Program-made: the position numbers and the translations under genes
Source: Afipia sp.
Lineage (GTDB): Bacteria; Pseudomonadota; Alphaproteobacteria; Rhizobiales; Xanthobacteraceae
Direction: 5' to 3'
NCBI GenBank assembly: GCA_024508675.1
Contig: JANINQ010000001.1
Coordinates: 561,162-625,161, forward strand
DNA length: 64,000 bases
Part shown: one piece after another, positions 51,748-61,130 of the stretch
How the letters are laid out: each line of letters opens with the position of its first letter
Position numbering within the stretch: the stretch's first letter is position 1
Notes under the pieces: model-generated
Seen by the model: only the letters and a program-made list of their open reading frames with translations
What the model was told of the DNA's origin: nothing
Databases searched by the model: none

Positions 51748-52275
51748 TTACTGCTTCGGCCGTGCGCCCTTCATGGCTTGCATGTCCTTGATGTTCATCT
51801 TGATGCCGCCGGGCATGACGATGTCGCCGGGCTTCTGGTCTGCCTTGCAGGCGCCCATCCACTTCGCTTCCATTGTGGTGAGGGATTCGGGAATTTTCCC
51901 GTCGCCCTTGGTGGACACTTTCACCGTATAGGCCGAGTTGAAGTCGCCGACGATCTCGGTGTGCGAGGTCGAGGTGATGCCGCTGACCGTGCAGGTCGAA
52001 TCGATCGTGAGCCCGGTCGCCGTCTTCTGCATGTCCTGCTTCGCGCACATCTCCTTCGCCGTCGGGCTGAAGGTGGAGGACATGTCCTTGTCGGTGGTGG
52101 CGTCGGTGCATTGCTGCATGGTCATCGCGGGCATCTGCGGACCGGGGCTGACCTTGATCTCCCACAGGCCGGGCTTGCGGTTCGGCATTTCCACCGGACC
52201 TGCCAATGCGGGAAGCGCGGCCATGACGGCGCAGAGCGTCAGCGCCGTCACACAGGATGAAGGCGTTCGCATCAT
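51748..52275 (-). CDS. DUF3617 domain exported protein
   Basis: 175 residues. Signal peptide (SSCVTALTLCAVMAALPALAG) followed by the DUF3617 pattern: KPGLWEIKVSPGPQMPAMTMQQCTDATTD, conserved cysteines (QCTD, MCAKQ, STCTVS, GACKAD) that probably form disulfides, and a C-terminal Lys/Met-rich helix. The family is small, secreted and of unknown function. It runs on the minus strand next to another exported protein. Confidence 0.82.
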   Translation of the reverse strand: MMRTPSSCVTALTLCAVMAALPALAGPVEMPNRKPGLWEIKVSPGPQMPAMTMQQCTDATTDKDMSSTFSPTAKEMCAKQDMQKTATGLTIDSTCTVSGITSTSHTEIVGDFNSAYTVKVSTKGDGKIPESLTTMEAKWMGACKADQKPGDIVMPGGIKMNIKDMQAMKGARPKQ

Positions 52276-52297
52276 GGGTGCCCTTCAGTGCGGGGTG

Positions 52298-52609
52298 TCA
52301 GTAGCCGACGCGCAACGGCCGGTCGGCGTGGCCCGGATGGACCCAGACGCAGGCGAAGGAAATGTAGCCGCCGTACTGGGCATCGACGCCGGTCAGCTTC
52401 ACCGACTTGCCGTAGCTGGCGCAGTGATTGACGGCCATCGCCTTGATGTCCGCGCCTTCCTTGTAAAGCGAATAGGCAATGATGCCGCCGGTGTCGTTGC
52501 CCTTGAAGGGCGGCACCGTGTCGAGAAAGGCGCTCGCCGGCGTCAGCGCAAGACATCCCAGAGCCGCTGTCAGGGCCACTGTCCGGATCGCCGTTCCAGT
52601 CGTTCGCAT
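52298..52609 (-). CDS. Exported hypothetical protein
   Basis: 103 residues from ATG 52609 (GGAG upstream). Signal peptide TAIRTVALTAALGCLALTPASA, then a compact domain with FLDTVPPFKGNDTGGIIAYSLYKEGADIKAMAVNHCASYGKSVKLTGVDAQYGGYISFACVWV, including two cysteines that could pair. Function unknown, periplasmic. Directly upstream of the DUF3617 gene on the same strand, 22 bases away, so probably an operon. Confidence 0.65.
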   Translation of the reverse strand: MRTTGTAIRTVALTAALGCLALTPASAFLDTVPPFKGNDTGGIIAYSLYKEGADIKAMAVNHCASYGKSVKLTGVDAQYGGYISFACVWVHPGHADRPLRVGY

Positions 52610-52784
52610 CGTGCTCTCCATTCGATTCCGCCGCCACCATAGGCTGCCCGGACCATCATGGAAAGAACGGCGGCATGGATTGGCCAGGGTTGGCGGCCGA
52701 GTGTTGCCGCGCTGCACTTGACCGGGTGGCGGCTTCGCGGCACCTTCCGCGCAACATCATTCCCGGATTCCGGCGGACCGCTTC

Positions 52785-53255
52785 ATGCGCGACCTTTTCT
52801 CGACATTTCGCAAGCTGACTTTGGCCGTGGCGCTCGGCGCTGCGGCGGCACTCATGACATTCGGCCCGGCGGCTCAGGCCGCTGGCGTTCTGGAGCGCGG
52901 CATCTGGCTGTCCGGCCCGCGTTATGACGGTGACATGCGGCCCTGCAACGAGGCGCTTGGCACGATTGTCCAGCAATTCGCGGAGAAAGAGAGCAAGTTC
53001 TGGAATTCCGCTCTCGAGATCACCGGCTTCGCCGATGTGCACGAAACGGCTTTCCGTCCCTGGGCTTCCAACAGCATTCCGCGCCGGTTCTGCACCGCGA
53101 GCGCCATGCTGAACGATGGCCGTGCGCGGCAGGTGCATTACTCGATCATCGAGGACGGCGGCTTCGCCGGATTCGATTCGGGTGTGGAATGGTGCGTGGT
53201 CGGCCTCGACCGCAACTGGGCCTACAACCCGTCCTGCAAGGCCGCGCGGCCCTGA
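52785..53255 (+). CDS. Exported hypothetical protein
   Basis: 156 residues. N-terminal signal segment (LTLAVALGAAAALMTFGPAAQA), then a conserved-looking domain with CNEALGTIVQQFAEKESKFWNSALEITGFADVHETAFRPWASNSIPRRFCTASAMLNDGRARQVHYSIIEDGGFAG, cysteines at RPCN, RRFCT, EWCVV and PSCK that suggest disulfides. Structure unknown. A transcription terminator follows. Confidence 0.7.
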   Translation: MRDLFSTFRKLTLAVALGAAAALMTFGPAAQAAGVLERGIWLSGPRYDGDMRPCNEALGTIVQQFAEKESKFWNSALEITGFADVHETAFRPWASNSIPRRFCTASAMLNDGRARQVHYSIIEDGGFAGFDSGVEWCVVGLDRNWAYNPSCKAARP

Positions 53256-53278
53256 GCTGCCGACAGCCGGTTCTGGTC

Positions 53279-53310
53279 ATCCCGTTCACCGCCCGGTGGA
53301 CGGGATTTTC
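53279..53310 (+). terminator. Intrinsic terminator
   Basis: ATCCCGTTCACC / GCCC / GGTGGACGGGAT, 12-bp stem with one G-U pair, followed by TTTTCTTTT. Confidence 0.9.
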
Positions 53311-53373
53311 TTTTGTTCTTGAAATGTTCCTTCTTGCTGGCTAGGCTGGAAACATTGGGGTGAGGGCGTTGTC

Positions 53374-54096
53374 ATGTCGTATTTCAGGTCAGGCCGGACG
53401 GTTGCCGGTTTTTCATTCCGATTGTCACTGATTGCCGGTCTGCTCGGCCTTGTGCTGACCGGAATTACGGGAAGCTCCGCCTCGGCGCAGGATCGCCGTC
53501 AGAACGCGCCGGGCGAATTCGATTTCTATGTGCTGTCGCTGTCATGGTCGCCGTCGTTCTGCGAGGCGGCGAGCGAGCGCGGCAATTCCAGCCGCGGCAT
53601 CCAGACCCAATGCGCGGGCCGGCCGTTCTCGTTCGTCGTGCATGGGCTGTGGCCGCAATACGATCGCGGCTTCCCGAATTATTGCCAGCGTCCGTCGCCG
53701 CGGCTCGACCGCAATGTGATGGCGGCGATGCTCGATCTGATGCCGGCGCCGGGCCTGATCTACAACGAGTGGGACAAGCACGGCACCTGCTCGGGCATGG
53801 GCGCGCGGGGCTATTTCGAAACCATCCGCAAGGCCCGCGCCGCGGTGAAGATTCCGGCGGAGTATCTCGAACTCTCCAGTGCGAAGACCGTTGCGCCGCT
53901 CGACATCGAGGAAGCCTTCATCAAGGCCAATCCCGGTCTTTCCAGTTCGGCCATTGCAGTGACCTGCGACAGCAAGCGCCTCAGCGAAGTGCGCATCTGC
54001 ATGAGCAAGGATCTGCAGTTTCGTGCGTGCGATGAAATCGACCGCCGCGCCTGCCGCCGCGACAAGGTGGTGATGCCGCCGGTGCGCGGGGGCTGA
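53374..54096 (+). CDS. Exported ribonuclease T2 family protein
   Basis: 240 residues. A signal peptide (FSFRLSLIAGLLGLVLTGITGSSASAQ) targets it to the periplasm. Both catalytic segments are intact: FVVHGLWPQ (His90) and NEWDKHGTC (Glu132, His136). Family members cut single-stranded RNA through a 2',3'-cyclic phosphate. Cysteines near the catalytic sites support disulfides. It may scavenge extracellular RNA. Downstream lies a dispersed inverted repeat. Confidence 0.93.
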   Translation: MSYFRSGRTVAGFSFRLSLIAGLLGLVLTGITGSSASAQDRRQNAPGEFDFYVLSLSWSPSFCEAASERGNSSRGIQTQCAGRPFSFVVHGLWPQYDRGFPNYCQRPSPRLDRNVMAAMLDLMPAPGLIYNEWDKHGTCSGMGARGYFETIRKARAAVKIPAEYLELSSAKTVAPLDIEEAFIKANPGLSSSAIAVTCDSKRLSEVRICMSKDLQFRACDEIDRRACRRDKVVMPPVRGG

Positions 54097-54114
54097 TTTG
54101 TGGTGGTGTTTATG

Positions 54115-54231
54115 TCGTCCTGGCGAAAGCCGGGACCCATAAGCACTGCCTTCTCATTTTGAAAAGATAAGCTGCGATCTTCGTAAATTCGGAGTGCGGG
54201 GAGTATGGGTCCCGGCTTTCGCCGGGACGAC
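54115..54231. repeat. Inverted pair of GTCGTCCTGGCGAAAG repeats
   Basis: Arm 54115-54141 and inverse arm 54204-54231, each with the CCGGC-GAAAG-CCGG core; same family as 11215-11339. Confidence 0.85.
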
Positions 54232-54280
54232 TCGTGAGAATGCGTTTCCTTTAAGGAGGCGATGTCGTAACAGTCGCGCC

Positions 54281-55141
54281 ATGAACTACCGCCACGCCTT
54301 TCACGCCGGAAACTTCGCCGATGTTGTCAAGCACATCGCGCTGGTCCGCATTCTGACCTATCTGCATGAGAAGCCGGCGGCGTTTCGGGTGATCGATACC
54401 CATGCGGGCGCGGGACTGTACGATCTCACGAGCAGCGAAGCCGAACGTGGCGGTGAATGGCGCACCGGCATCGCGCGGATCATGCAGGCGCGGTTTTCGG
54501 ATCAGGTGATGGCGCTGGTCGCGCCCTATCTCGACATCGTGCGGGCCTTCAATCCGCATCGCGATCTCACCGCCTATCCCGGATCGCCACTTGTCACGCG
54601 TGCATTGCTGCGGCCGCAGGATCGTCTTGTCGCCTGCGAACTCGAGCCGAACACGCGCCGGAAGTTGATCGACGCGCTCTACAACGACAAGCAGGCGCGT
54701 GTGGTCGATCTCGATGGCTGGACCGCGCTGCCGGCTTTCGTGCCGCCGAACGAGCGGCGCGGGCTGGTGCTGATCGACCCGCCGTTCGAAAGCCGCGACG
54801 AGTTTACCCGCCTTGCGGACGGCTTCAGCGTTGCGCATGCGAAGTGGCCCACCGGCATCTACATGCTCTGGTATCCGGCGAAAGATCGCCGCGCCACCGA
54901 CTCCCTGGCGGATCATGTGGCGCGCGTGGCGAACGCGGGCAGCCGCGATGCGCGATGTTTGCGTATCGAATTCAGTGTCGCGCCGCAGACGGCGGAGTCC
55001 GGCCTGATGTCCGCGGGCCTGTTGATCGTCAATCCGCCATGGACTCTGGCAGAGGACATGAGAGCCATTCTTCACGAGGTTGAAAAGCCGCTCGGTCTTG
55101 GCGGCGCCGGACGTTTTCGGGTGGAAGCTCTGCGCGCGTGA
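54281..55141 (+). CDS. rlmJ: 23S rRNA (adenine2030-N6)-methyltransferase
   Basis: 286 residues from ATG 54281, starting MNYRHAFHAGNFADVVKH, the exact RlmJ hallmark; the upstream in-frame extension lies in the repeat and is rejected. THAGAGLYDL holds the SAM-binding motif and LIDPPFE the N6-adenine catalytic DPPF motif. It methylates A2030 of 23S rRNA before ribosome assembly. Cytoplasmic. Confidence 0.95.
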   Translation: MNYRHAFHAGNFADVVKHIALVRILTYLHEKPAAFRVIDTHAGAGLYDLTSSEAERGGEWRTGIARIMQARFSDQVMALVAPYLDIVRAFNPHRDLTAYPGSPLVTRALLRPQDRLVACELEPNTRRKLIDALYNDKQARVVDLDGWTALPAFVPPNERRGLVLIDPPFESRDEFTRLADGFSVAHAKWPTGIYMLWYPAKDRRATDSLADHVARVANAGSRDARCLRIEFSVAPQTAESGLMSAGLLIVNPPWTLAEDMRAILHEVEKPLGLGGAGRFRVEALRA

Positions 55142-55415
55142 TGCGGTGCACGCGCGTGACTGCACAAAGTTCGGGCGAACTTGAAATGCACCCAAATGCG
55201 GCATGGTCAATTTACCGGGAACCGTATTATGCTGTTCCCGTGAAGGTCGGCTTTTACGTCCCGCGTCCGCGAATGGTCGCGGCGGAATGACGAGAGGCCC
55301 CGGGCGCTTCGCTGTTTGAAGATGCTCTCCAAGGCCGCCGCTTTCCGGCATGAATGCCGGACCTGGCTGGCGCGCAGTGCGCGCGCCAGAGGTGCATTGC
55401 GGGGAGGGGTTCCCG
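55142..55415 (+). promoter_or_regulatory. Structured 5' leader of the cold shock gene
   Basis: About 270 bases upstream of the cold shock gene, with two strong consecutive hairpins near its end: CCGGCA-TGAA-TGCCGG (55345-55360) and CTGGCGCGC-AGT-GCGCGCCAG (55367-55387), then GGGGAGGGG before the ATG. Cold shock genes in bacteria often have long folded leaders that control translation with temperature. Function inferred. Confidence 0.5.
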
Positions 55416-55631
55416 ATGGCCATGACAGGTGTCGTCAAGTTCTTCAATGCCGAGCGCGGATACGGCTTCATCAAGCCGGATGATGGCGGACGCGATGTGT
55501 TCGTGCACATCACTGCGGTCGAGCGCGCGGGACTGAAGGATTTGATCGAAGGGCAGCGTATCTCGTTCGAAGTCGAGCCCGACAAGAAGGGCAAGGGACC
55601 GAAGGCGGTCGACCTGGTTATTTCGCCTTAG
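55416..55631 (+). CDS. Cold shock protein (CspA family)
   Basis: 71 residues from ATG 55416. Nucleic-acid-binding motifs RNP1 (GYGFIKP) and RNP2 (DVFVHIT) are present, and the start MAMTGVVKFFNAERG is canonical for the family; the C-terminal basic tail PDKKGKGPKAVDLVI is of normal length. The protein binds single-stranded RNA and DNA as an mRNA chaperone in the cytoplasm. Probably controlled by its long leader. Confidence 0.95.
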   Translation: MAMTGVVKFFNAERGYGFIKPDDGGRDVFVHITAVERAGLKDLIEGQRISFEVEPDKKGKGPKAVDLVISP

Positions 55632-55660
55632 TACGTTTCGGGATCTTTATCCTGCAAACG

Positions 55661-55687
55661 AAAATCCCGGGCGCGAGGCCCGGGATT
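55661..55687 (-). terminator. Intrinsic terminator of the outer-membrane gene
   Basis: On the minus strand AATCCCGGGC / CTCGC / GCCCGGGATT followed by TTTCG. Just beyond the stop of the 55712-56341 gene. Confidence 0.85.
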
Positions 55688-55711
55688 GAGAGAGTGCGAT
55701 TGCGCCGCCGA

Positions 55712-56341
55712 TCAGAAGCGGTAGTTCACGCCGAGGCGAACGGTGCTGAACTGGTAGCCGTTTGGCAGACCGGTGAGCATGTAGTTCTTCTCGCTGAGAT
55801 CGACATAAAGATATTCGACCTTGGCGGACCAGTTCTGGTTGATCGCGAATTCCGCGCCGGCGCCGATGGTCCAGCCGGCCGAGGTGCTGCTTTCGGAGAA
55901 GCCGCCGGGCGTCTGGACCTTGAGCGAGCCGAAGGCGAGGCCGCCCGTGCCGTAGAGCAGCACGTTGTTGAATGCGTAACCGACGCGTCCGCGCACGGTG
56001 CCGAACCAGGGGTTGGAGAACTTCCATGCCGCGAACGTGTCGTCCGCCGAATTGAGCTGAAGATCGCCTTCGATGCCGGCGACCCATGCGCCGTTCTGCC
56101 AGTTGTAGCCGACCTGAAGACCGCCGAGTACGCCGGACGGCTTGGCGCCGCTGTTGGAAACCTCACCCCAGCCGTAGCCGAGATTGCCGCCGATGTACGG
56201 GCCGATCCAACTGTTGGCGAGCGGCTGGTTGACCGTATAGGGCTGCTGCGGATACGGGCGGCGGCCGTACATGTCAGCGGCCTGCGCCGATGCGGTCACG
56301 CATGTCGCGGCAACGATCGCGCCGAAAATTGTTGTCTTCAT
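55712..56341 (-). CDS. Outer-membrane beta-barrel protein (Omp25/31-like porin family)
   Basis: 209 residues. Signal peptide MKTTIFGAIVAATCVTASAQA; then the OMP_b-brl pattern NSWIGPYIGGNLGYGWGEVS, YNWQNGAWVAGIEGDLQ, RGRVGYAFNNVLLYGTGGLAFG, GWTIGAGAEFAINQNWSAKVEYLYVD, ending in an aromatic residue (YRF) as required for barrel insertion. Eight-stranded surface protein, related to rhizobial/brucellar immunogenic Omp. Function structural or adhesive. Confidence 0.92.
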   Translation of the reverse strand: MKTTIFGAIVAATCVTASAQAADMYGRRPYPQQPYTVNQPLANSWIGPYIGGNLGYGWGEVSNSGAKPSGVLGGLQVGYNWQNGAWVAGIEGDLQLNSADDTFAAWKFSNPWFGTVRGRVGYAFNNVLLYGTGGLAFGSLKVQTPGGFSESSTSAGWTIGAGAEFAINQNWSAKVEYLYVDLSEKNYMLTGLPNGYQFSTVRLGVNYRF

Positions 56342-56589
56342 CGTACTCTCCTCACGCGCACACCGGTGCCCCCACGCGGTTCTGCGGACTGTCGTGGTTA
56401 CGAAAGTCCACCCTTTCTCCGTAAAATTTATCGAGAGTTTTACGTTAAACAGTCGTTAAGCCGGCTCGTGACCCGAGTCCCATCCTTAAGAAAGTGTTAC
56501 AAGCGAGGCAGCGGCGACGCCGGGGCCCGGTTCCTCCATTAAAGATGCGCCTGCTGGATGAATGGGTTCGCAGCTCTTAAGTTCTGATC
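56342..56589. other. Divergent intergenic region
   Basis: Between the outer-membrane gene and uvrC. AT-rich part 56400-56470 (AAAATTTATCGAGAGTTTTA) probably holds promoters; no gene seen. Confidence 0.5.
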
Positions 56590-58650
56590 ATGATTCACGA
56601 CACCTCAGATCCCGCACAGCCGCCCGATCAGCCGGCGCAAACGGCGCTTCCTCAGGAACCCGCGCCGCGGAACCTGCGCGGGCAGGATGTCGATCCAGCG
56701 TCGATCGCCAGCGACGAAGACGAAGAGGCGCGGCTTCCTGAACAGGAGGACGAGTCCGCCGAGCCCGCTGGCGAGGGAACGCTCGCGGTAGGCCGCGCCG
56801 CCATCGAGCGCGCGGTGAAACTCGCGCCGACCTCGCCCGGCGTCTATCGCATGCTCAATGCGGCCAACGATGTGCTTTATGTCGGCAAGGCCAAGAGCGT
56901 GAAGAAGCGCCTTGCGTCCTATGCGCGCCCGACCGGACAGGTGGCGCGCATTGCGCGGATGATCGCTGCGACCGTGAATGTCGAAGTCATCTCCACCGCG
57001 ACCGAGACCGAAGCGTTGCTGCTCGAAGCCAATCTGATCAAGCAGCTTCGCCCGCGCTTCAATGTGCAACTGCGCGACGACAAGTCGTTTCCCTATATCC
57101 TGATCACCGGCGACCACTGGGCGCCGCAGATTCTCAAACATCGCGGCGCGCAGACACGGCCGGGCCGTTACTTCGGGCCGTTTGCTTCGGTGGGGGCGGT
57201 CAACCGCACCATCACTGCGCTTCAGCGCGCATTCCTTGTGCGCTCGTGCAGCGACTCGTTCTTCGAAAGCCGGACGCGCCCGTGTCTTCTGTATCAGATC
57301 AAGCGTTGCTCCGGCCCTTGCACCGGCGAGATCGATTTTCCCGGCTATACCGAACTGGTGCGCGAGGCGAATGAGTTTCTTTCCGGCCGCTCGCGGCTGG
57401 TGAAGCAGGAACTCGCGGGCGAGATGGAGAAGGCGTCGCACGAACTGGAGTTCGAGCGCGCGGCGCTCTATCGCGACCGTCTGGCCGCACTCTCCGCGAT
57501 CCAGTCGCAGCAAGGCATCAATCCGCGCACCGTGGAAGAAGCCGACGTGTTCGCGATCCATCAGGAGGGCGGCTATTCCTGCGTCGAGGTGTTCTTCTTC
57601 CGCACCGGGCAGAACTGGGGCAACCGCGCCTACTTCCCGCGTGCCGACAAGGCCATGCCGCCGGAGGAAGTGCTGGGCTCGTTCCTCGCGCAGTTTTACG
57701 ACGACAAGCCGCCGCCGAAGCTGATCCTGTTGTCCCATCGCGTCGACGATCAGGAACTGCTGTCCGAAGCGCTCGGTGTGAAGGCTGGACACAAGGTCGA
57801 GGTCTCGACGCCCCAACGCGGTGAGAAGAAGGATCTGGTCGCGCATGCCCTGACCAATGCGCGCGAGGCGCTGGGCCGCAAGCTCGCCGACACCGCGACG
57901 CAGACGCGCCTGCTCGAAGGCCTGTCGAACGTGCTCGGTCTGCCGCGTGTGCCGAAGCGCATCGAGGTTTACGACAACAGCCACATCATGGGCACCAACG
58001 CGGTCGGCGCGATGATCGTCGCCGGGCCGGAAGGTTTTCTGAAGAACCAGTACCGCAAGTTCAACATCAAGTCGGAAGGCCTGACGCCGGGCGACGACTA
58101 CGCCATGATGCGCGAAGTGCTGGAGCGCCGCTTCAAGCGGCTGCTTAGCAATGCGGCTGACGACAAGAAGGACAAGGATGACGACGCCGTGCCGCAATGG
58201 CCCGATCTTGTCATCATCGACGGCGGCCAGGGCCAGCTCAACGCGGCGCGGGAGATTTTCACCGGCCTGAACCTGACGGATGTGTCGCTGATCGCGGTGG
58301 CCAAGGGGCCGGACCGCGATGCCGGGCGCGAAACCCTGTTCATGCCGGACCGGCCCTCGATCAAGCTCGAGCCGCGCGATCCGGTGCTGTATTTCATCCA
58401 GCGGCTGCGCGACGAAGCGCACCGTTTCGTGATCGGGTCGCACCGCAAGCTGCGCAAGAAGGACATCCGCGAAGCGGGCCTGCAGGAAATCCCCGGCATC
58501 GGGCCATCACGCAAGCGTGCGCTGCTCCATCATTTCGGCACCCTGAAGGAGATCGAGCGGGCCTCGGTTGCCGATCTTGGCAAGGTTCCGGGCGTCAGTG
58601 CTGAAAGTGCGCGTAAAATCTTCGATTTCTTCCATCCCGGCAGCAGTTGA
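56590..58650 (+). CDS. uvrC: Excinuclease ABC subunit C
   Basis: 686 residues. A roughly 75-residue acidic, Pro-rich N-terminal extension ([17 protein letters not shown]) precedes the GIY-YIG nuclease domain ([32 protein letters not shown]), the Cys/UVR region, the RNase H-like endonuclease domain ([32 protein letters not shown]) and tandem helix-hairpin-helix motifs ([26 protein letters not shown]). It makes both incisions in nucleotide excision repair with UvrAB. The N-terminal extension is longer than in E. coli UvrC; otherwise typical. Confidence 0.96.
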   Translation: MIHDTSDPAQPPDQPAQTALPQEPAPRNLRGQDVDPASIASDEDEEARLPEQEDESAEPAGEGTLAVGRAAIERAVKLAPTSPGVYRMLNAANDVLYVGKAKSVKKRLASYARPTGQVARIARMIAATVNVEVISTATETEALLLEANLIKQLRPRFNVQLRDDKSFPYILITGDHWAPQILKHRGAQTRPGRYFGPFASVGAVNRTITALQRAFLVRSCSDSFFESRTRPCLLYQIKRCSGPCTGEIDFPGYTELVREANEFLSGRSRLVKQELAGEMEKASHELEFERAALYRDRLAALSAIQSQQGINPRTVEEADVFAIHQEGGYSCVEVFFFRTGQNWGNRAYFPRADKAMPPEEVLGSFLAQFYDDKPPPKLILLSHRVDDQELLSEALGVKAGHKVEVSTPQRGEKKDLVAHALTNAREALGRKLADTATQTRLLEGLSNVLGLPRVPKRIEVYDNSHIMGTNAVGAMIVAGPEGFLKNQYRKFNIKSEGLTPGDDYAMMREVLERRFKRLLSNAADDKKDKDDDAVPQWPDLVIIDGGQGQLNAAREIFTGLNLTDVSLIAVAKGPDRDAGRETLFMPDRPSIKLEPRDPVLYFIQRLRDEAHRFVIGSHRKLRKKDIREAGLQEIPGIGPSRKRALLHHFGTLKEIERASVADLGKVPGVSAESARKIFDFFHPGSS

Positions 58651-58737
58651 CCATTCCCGCTGTCATCTTCGCGTTGAGGGCCTCAAATGCGCAACCTGGG
58701 CTGTTGACGCGGACACTTTCGCAGTATTGGTAATGCC

Positions 58738-59352
58738 ATGACCAGTGTCGCCGCCCCGAAGCCAGCAAAGCGCTCGCTGTCTTTGCCCAATATCCTGACT
58801 TACTCCCGGATCGCCGCGATTCCGGTGGTGATCGGCTGCATGTATGCGCAGTCCATCCTCGGTGCGCCGCTCTGGCTGCGCTGGGTGGCGCTGTTTGTGT
58901 TCATTGCCGCGGGCGTTACCGACTTTCTTGACGGTTATTATGCGCGGATCTGGGATCAGCAGTCGTCGCTCGGCAAGATGCTGGACCCCATTGCCGACAA
59001 GCTTCTGGTGGCATCCTGCCTTTTGATGCTGGCCGCGGACGAGACCATCAAGGGATGGTCGCTGTGGGCTGCCATCGTCATTCTGTGCCGCGAGATTCTG
59101 GTGTCGGGCCTGCGTGAATATCTCGCTGCCATCCGCATCAGCGTACCGGTGTCACAATTGGCGAAATGGAAGACCACGGTGCAGCTCGTCGCCATTGGCT
59201 TTCTGATCGCGGGCGAGGCGGGCGAGATGATCCTGCCGCCGACGGTGCTGATCGGCGTCGTGCTGTTGTGGATTTCGGCGATCCTCACCATCTACACCGG
59301 ATGGGATTACCTTCGTGCGGGAATCCATCACCTGACCGAGGAAGACCGGTGA
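58738..59352 (+). CDS. pgsA: CDP-diacylglycerol-glycerol-3-phosphate 3-phosphatidyltransferase
   Basis: 204 residues, several membrane helices. The CDP-alcohol phosphotransferase motif D-x2-D-G-x2-A-R-x8-G-x3-D-x3-D is exact: DFLDGYYARIWDQQSSLG followed by KMLDPIAD. It makes phosphatidylglycerophosphate in the inner membrane. Start MTSVAAPKPAKRSLSLPNILTYSRI is typical. moaD begins within its stop (GTGA, 4-base overlap), so the transcript continues. Confidence 0.95.
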   Translation: MTSVAAPKPAKRSLSLPNILTYSRIAAIPVVIGCMYAQSILGAPLWLRWVALFVFIAAGVTDFLDGYYARIWDQQSSLGKMLDPIADKLLVASCLLMLAADETIKGWSLWAAIVILCREILVSGLREYLAAIRISVPVSQLAKWKTTVQLVAIGFLIAGEAGEMILPPTVLIGVVLLWISAILTIYTGWDYLRAGIHHLTEEDR

Positions 59353-59600
59353 AGGTTCTCTATTTCGCATGGGTGCGCGAACGTATCGGCAAGACCGAGG
59401 AAACGCTCGATCCGCCAGCGGATGTGCGCACGGTTGCGGACCTGATGCAGTGGCTGGTGGCGCGCGGCGAGGAATATGCCAATGCTTTCGCATCGCCAAA
59501 GACCATCCGTGCCGCGATTGACCAGACTCATGTGAAGCCCGAGACCGCGATCGCGGGCGCGCGCGAAATCGCGTTCTTCCCGCCGATGACCGGCGGCTAA
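59349..59600 (+). CDS. moaD: Molybdopterin synthase sulfur-carrier subunit
   Basis: 83 residues from GTG 59349 overlapping pgsA by 4 bases. Ubiquitin-like beta-grasp protein: MKVLYFAWVRERIG, REIAFFPPMTGG. The C-terminal Gly-Gly would be thiocarboxylated and donate sulfur to precursor Z. With MoaE next door it forms molybdopterin synthase in the cytoplasm. Confidence 0.95.
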   Translation: MKVLYFAWVRERIGKTEETLDPPADVRTVADLMQWLVARGEEYANAFASPKTIRAAIDQTHVKPETAIAGAREIAFFPPMTGG

Positions 59601-59605
59601 TTTTT

Positions 59606-60070
59606 ATGACGACGCCCGTCACCATTCGCATCCAGTCCGCTGATTTCGACATCGCGGCGGAGATCGCGGCGCTGACCAAGGGCAACACCGACATCGGCGC
59701 AGTCGTGACCTTCTCCGGCATCTGCCGGGGCGGTGAGGGTGACGGCGCCATCGCGGCGATGACGCTGGAACATTATCCCGGCATGGCGGAAGCGGAGATC
59801 GGACGGCATGTGTCCGAGGCCGTCGCACGCTGGCCGCTCGATGGCGTCACGGTGATCCATCGTTATGGCCGCGTGGTGCCGGGCGACAACATCGTGCTGG
59901 TGCTGGCAGCCTCGAAACATCGCGAAGCGGCGTTCCAGGCGGCGGAATTTTTGATGGACTATCTCAAGACCAATGCGCCGTTCTGGAAATCCGAGGAACG
60001 TGCGGGCAATACGCAGTGGGTCGATGCGCAGGCTCATGACGATAACGCGGCGGCGCGGTGGAACAAGTAA
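59606..60070 (+). CDS. moaE: Molybdopterin synthase catalytic subunit
   Basis: 154 residues. Motifs DIGAVVTFSGICRGGEGDG, MTLEHYPGMAEAEI, TVIHRYGRVVPGDNIVLVLAASKHREAAFQAAEFLMDYLKTNAPFWKSEER match MoaE, including the catalytic Lys region (LKTNAPFWKSE). It converts precursor Z to molybdopterin with MoaD. The prmB gene starts in the stop (TAATG), so the four genes pgsA-moaD-moaE-prmB are tightly packed. Confidence 0.96.
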   Translation: MTTPVTIRIQSADFDIAAEIAALTKGNTDIGAVVTFSGICRGGEGDGAIAAMTLEHYPGMAEAEIGRHVSEAVARWPLDGVTVIHRYGRVVPGDNIVLVLAASKHREAAFQAAEFLMDYLKTNAPFWKSEERAGNTQWVDAQAHDDNAAARWNK

Positions 60071-61107
60071 TGGCGAAGACAACGAAATCCTCTTCTGCAA
60101 GGAAGGCCCCTGCAAGGAAGACCGCCGCCAAGCGTGGCGCATCGCGTGCGGCAACGAAGAAAATCCTAAAGCCGTCGTCGTCGAAGGTCTTGTCACCCAA
60201 AGTCCTGCCGGGCGAACTCGTGACCCTGCTCGACCTGATGCGCTATGGCGTCAGCCGTTTTGTCGAAGCCGGTGTGGTGTTCGCCCATGGCACGACCGAT
60301 CCGGTGGCGGAGGCGGCCTTCATCGTCTGCGAGGTTTTGCATCTGCATCCCGACCAGTTTGAAATGTTCGCGACTGCGCGCGTCACTGCGCATGAAGCCG
60401 CGAAAATCCTCGCGCTGTTCGACAAGCGCATTGCCACCCGCAAGCCCGCCGCTTATCTCGTGAACAAGATCTATATGCGGGGCCTGCCGTTCTATGTCGA
60501 CGAGCGGACCATCGTGCCGCGTTCCTTCATCGGTGAGCTGCTGGATTCGCATTTCGGTGGCAATGTCGAGGAGGAAGGCGGCTCGCTGATCGATGATCCG
60601 CTCAATGTCATGCGCGTGCTCGATCTGTGCACGGGTTCGGGATGCCTTGCCATTCTCGCTTGCCAGAGTTTCCCGAATGCCACCGTGGACGCGGTGGACA
60701 TCTCGCCGGATGCGCTCGCGGTGGCCGCGCGCAATGTCGCCGATTACGGGCTCGAGGATCGCGTCTCGCTCTATGAGGGCAATCTGTTCGATGCGGTGAA
60801 CGACGCCCGTTATGATCTCATCATCACCAATCCGCCCTATGTCGATGCCGAGGGCATGGCCGGGCTGCCGCGTGAATGTCTGCACGAGCCGTCCATCGCA
60901 TTCGATGGCGGCGATGACGGCCTCGACATCGTGCGGCGGATTCTCGATGGCGCGAAGGATCATCTGACGCCGGATGGCGGGCTGCTCTGCGAGATCGGCC
61001 GCGGGCGCGATGTGCTGGGTGATGCTTATCCCAACCTGCCGCTGCTGTGGCTGGATACGGAAGACTCCGACGGCGAGGTGTTCTGGATTCCCGCCGAGGC
61101 GCTTTGA
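60070..61107 (+). CDS. prmB: 50S ribosomal protein L3 N5-glutamine methyltransferase
   Basis: 345 residues from ATG 60070, overlapping the moaE stop. A Lys/Ala/Ser-rich N-terminal tail of about 45 residues precedes the HemK/PrmB fold: MYGVSRF-like MRYGVSRFVEAGVVFAHGT, VPRSFIGELL, motif I VLDLCTGSGCLAIL, VDISPDALAVA, and catalytic NPPY (IITNPPYVDAEG). The last block is typical of PrmB rather than PrmC. It methylates L3 (and is related to release-factor methylases). The unusual basic tail could aid ribosome contact. Confidence 0.93.
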   Translation: MAKTTKSSSARKAPARKTAAKRGASRAATKKILKPSSSKVLSPKVLPGELVTLLDLMRYGVSRFVEAGVVFAHGTTDPVAEAAFIVCEVLHLHPDQFEMFATARVTAHEAAKILALFDKRIATRKPAAYLVNKIYMRGLPFYVDERTIVPRSFIGELLDSHFGGNVEEEGGSLIDDPLNVMRVLDLCTGSGCLAILACQSFPNATVDAVDISPDALAVAARNVADYGLEDRVSLYEGNLFDAVNDARYDLIITNPPYVDAEGMAGLPRECLHEPSIAFDGGDDGLDIVRRILDGAKDHLTPDGGLLCEIGRGRDVLGDAYPNLPLLWLDTEDSDGEVFWIPAEAL

Positions 61108-61130
61108 TTCAATCGACAGGGAGAGAGCCC

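Noticed and set aside
56605-58443. 612-codon minus-strand frame opposite uvrC
   Set aside because: Shadow of uvrC with the same GC-driven composition.
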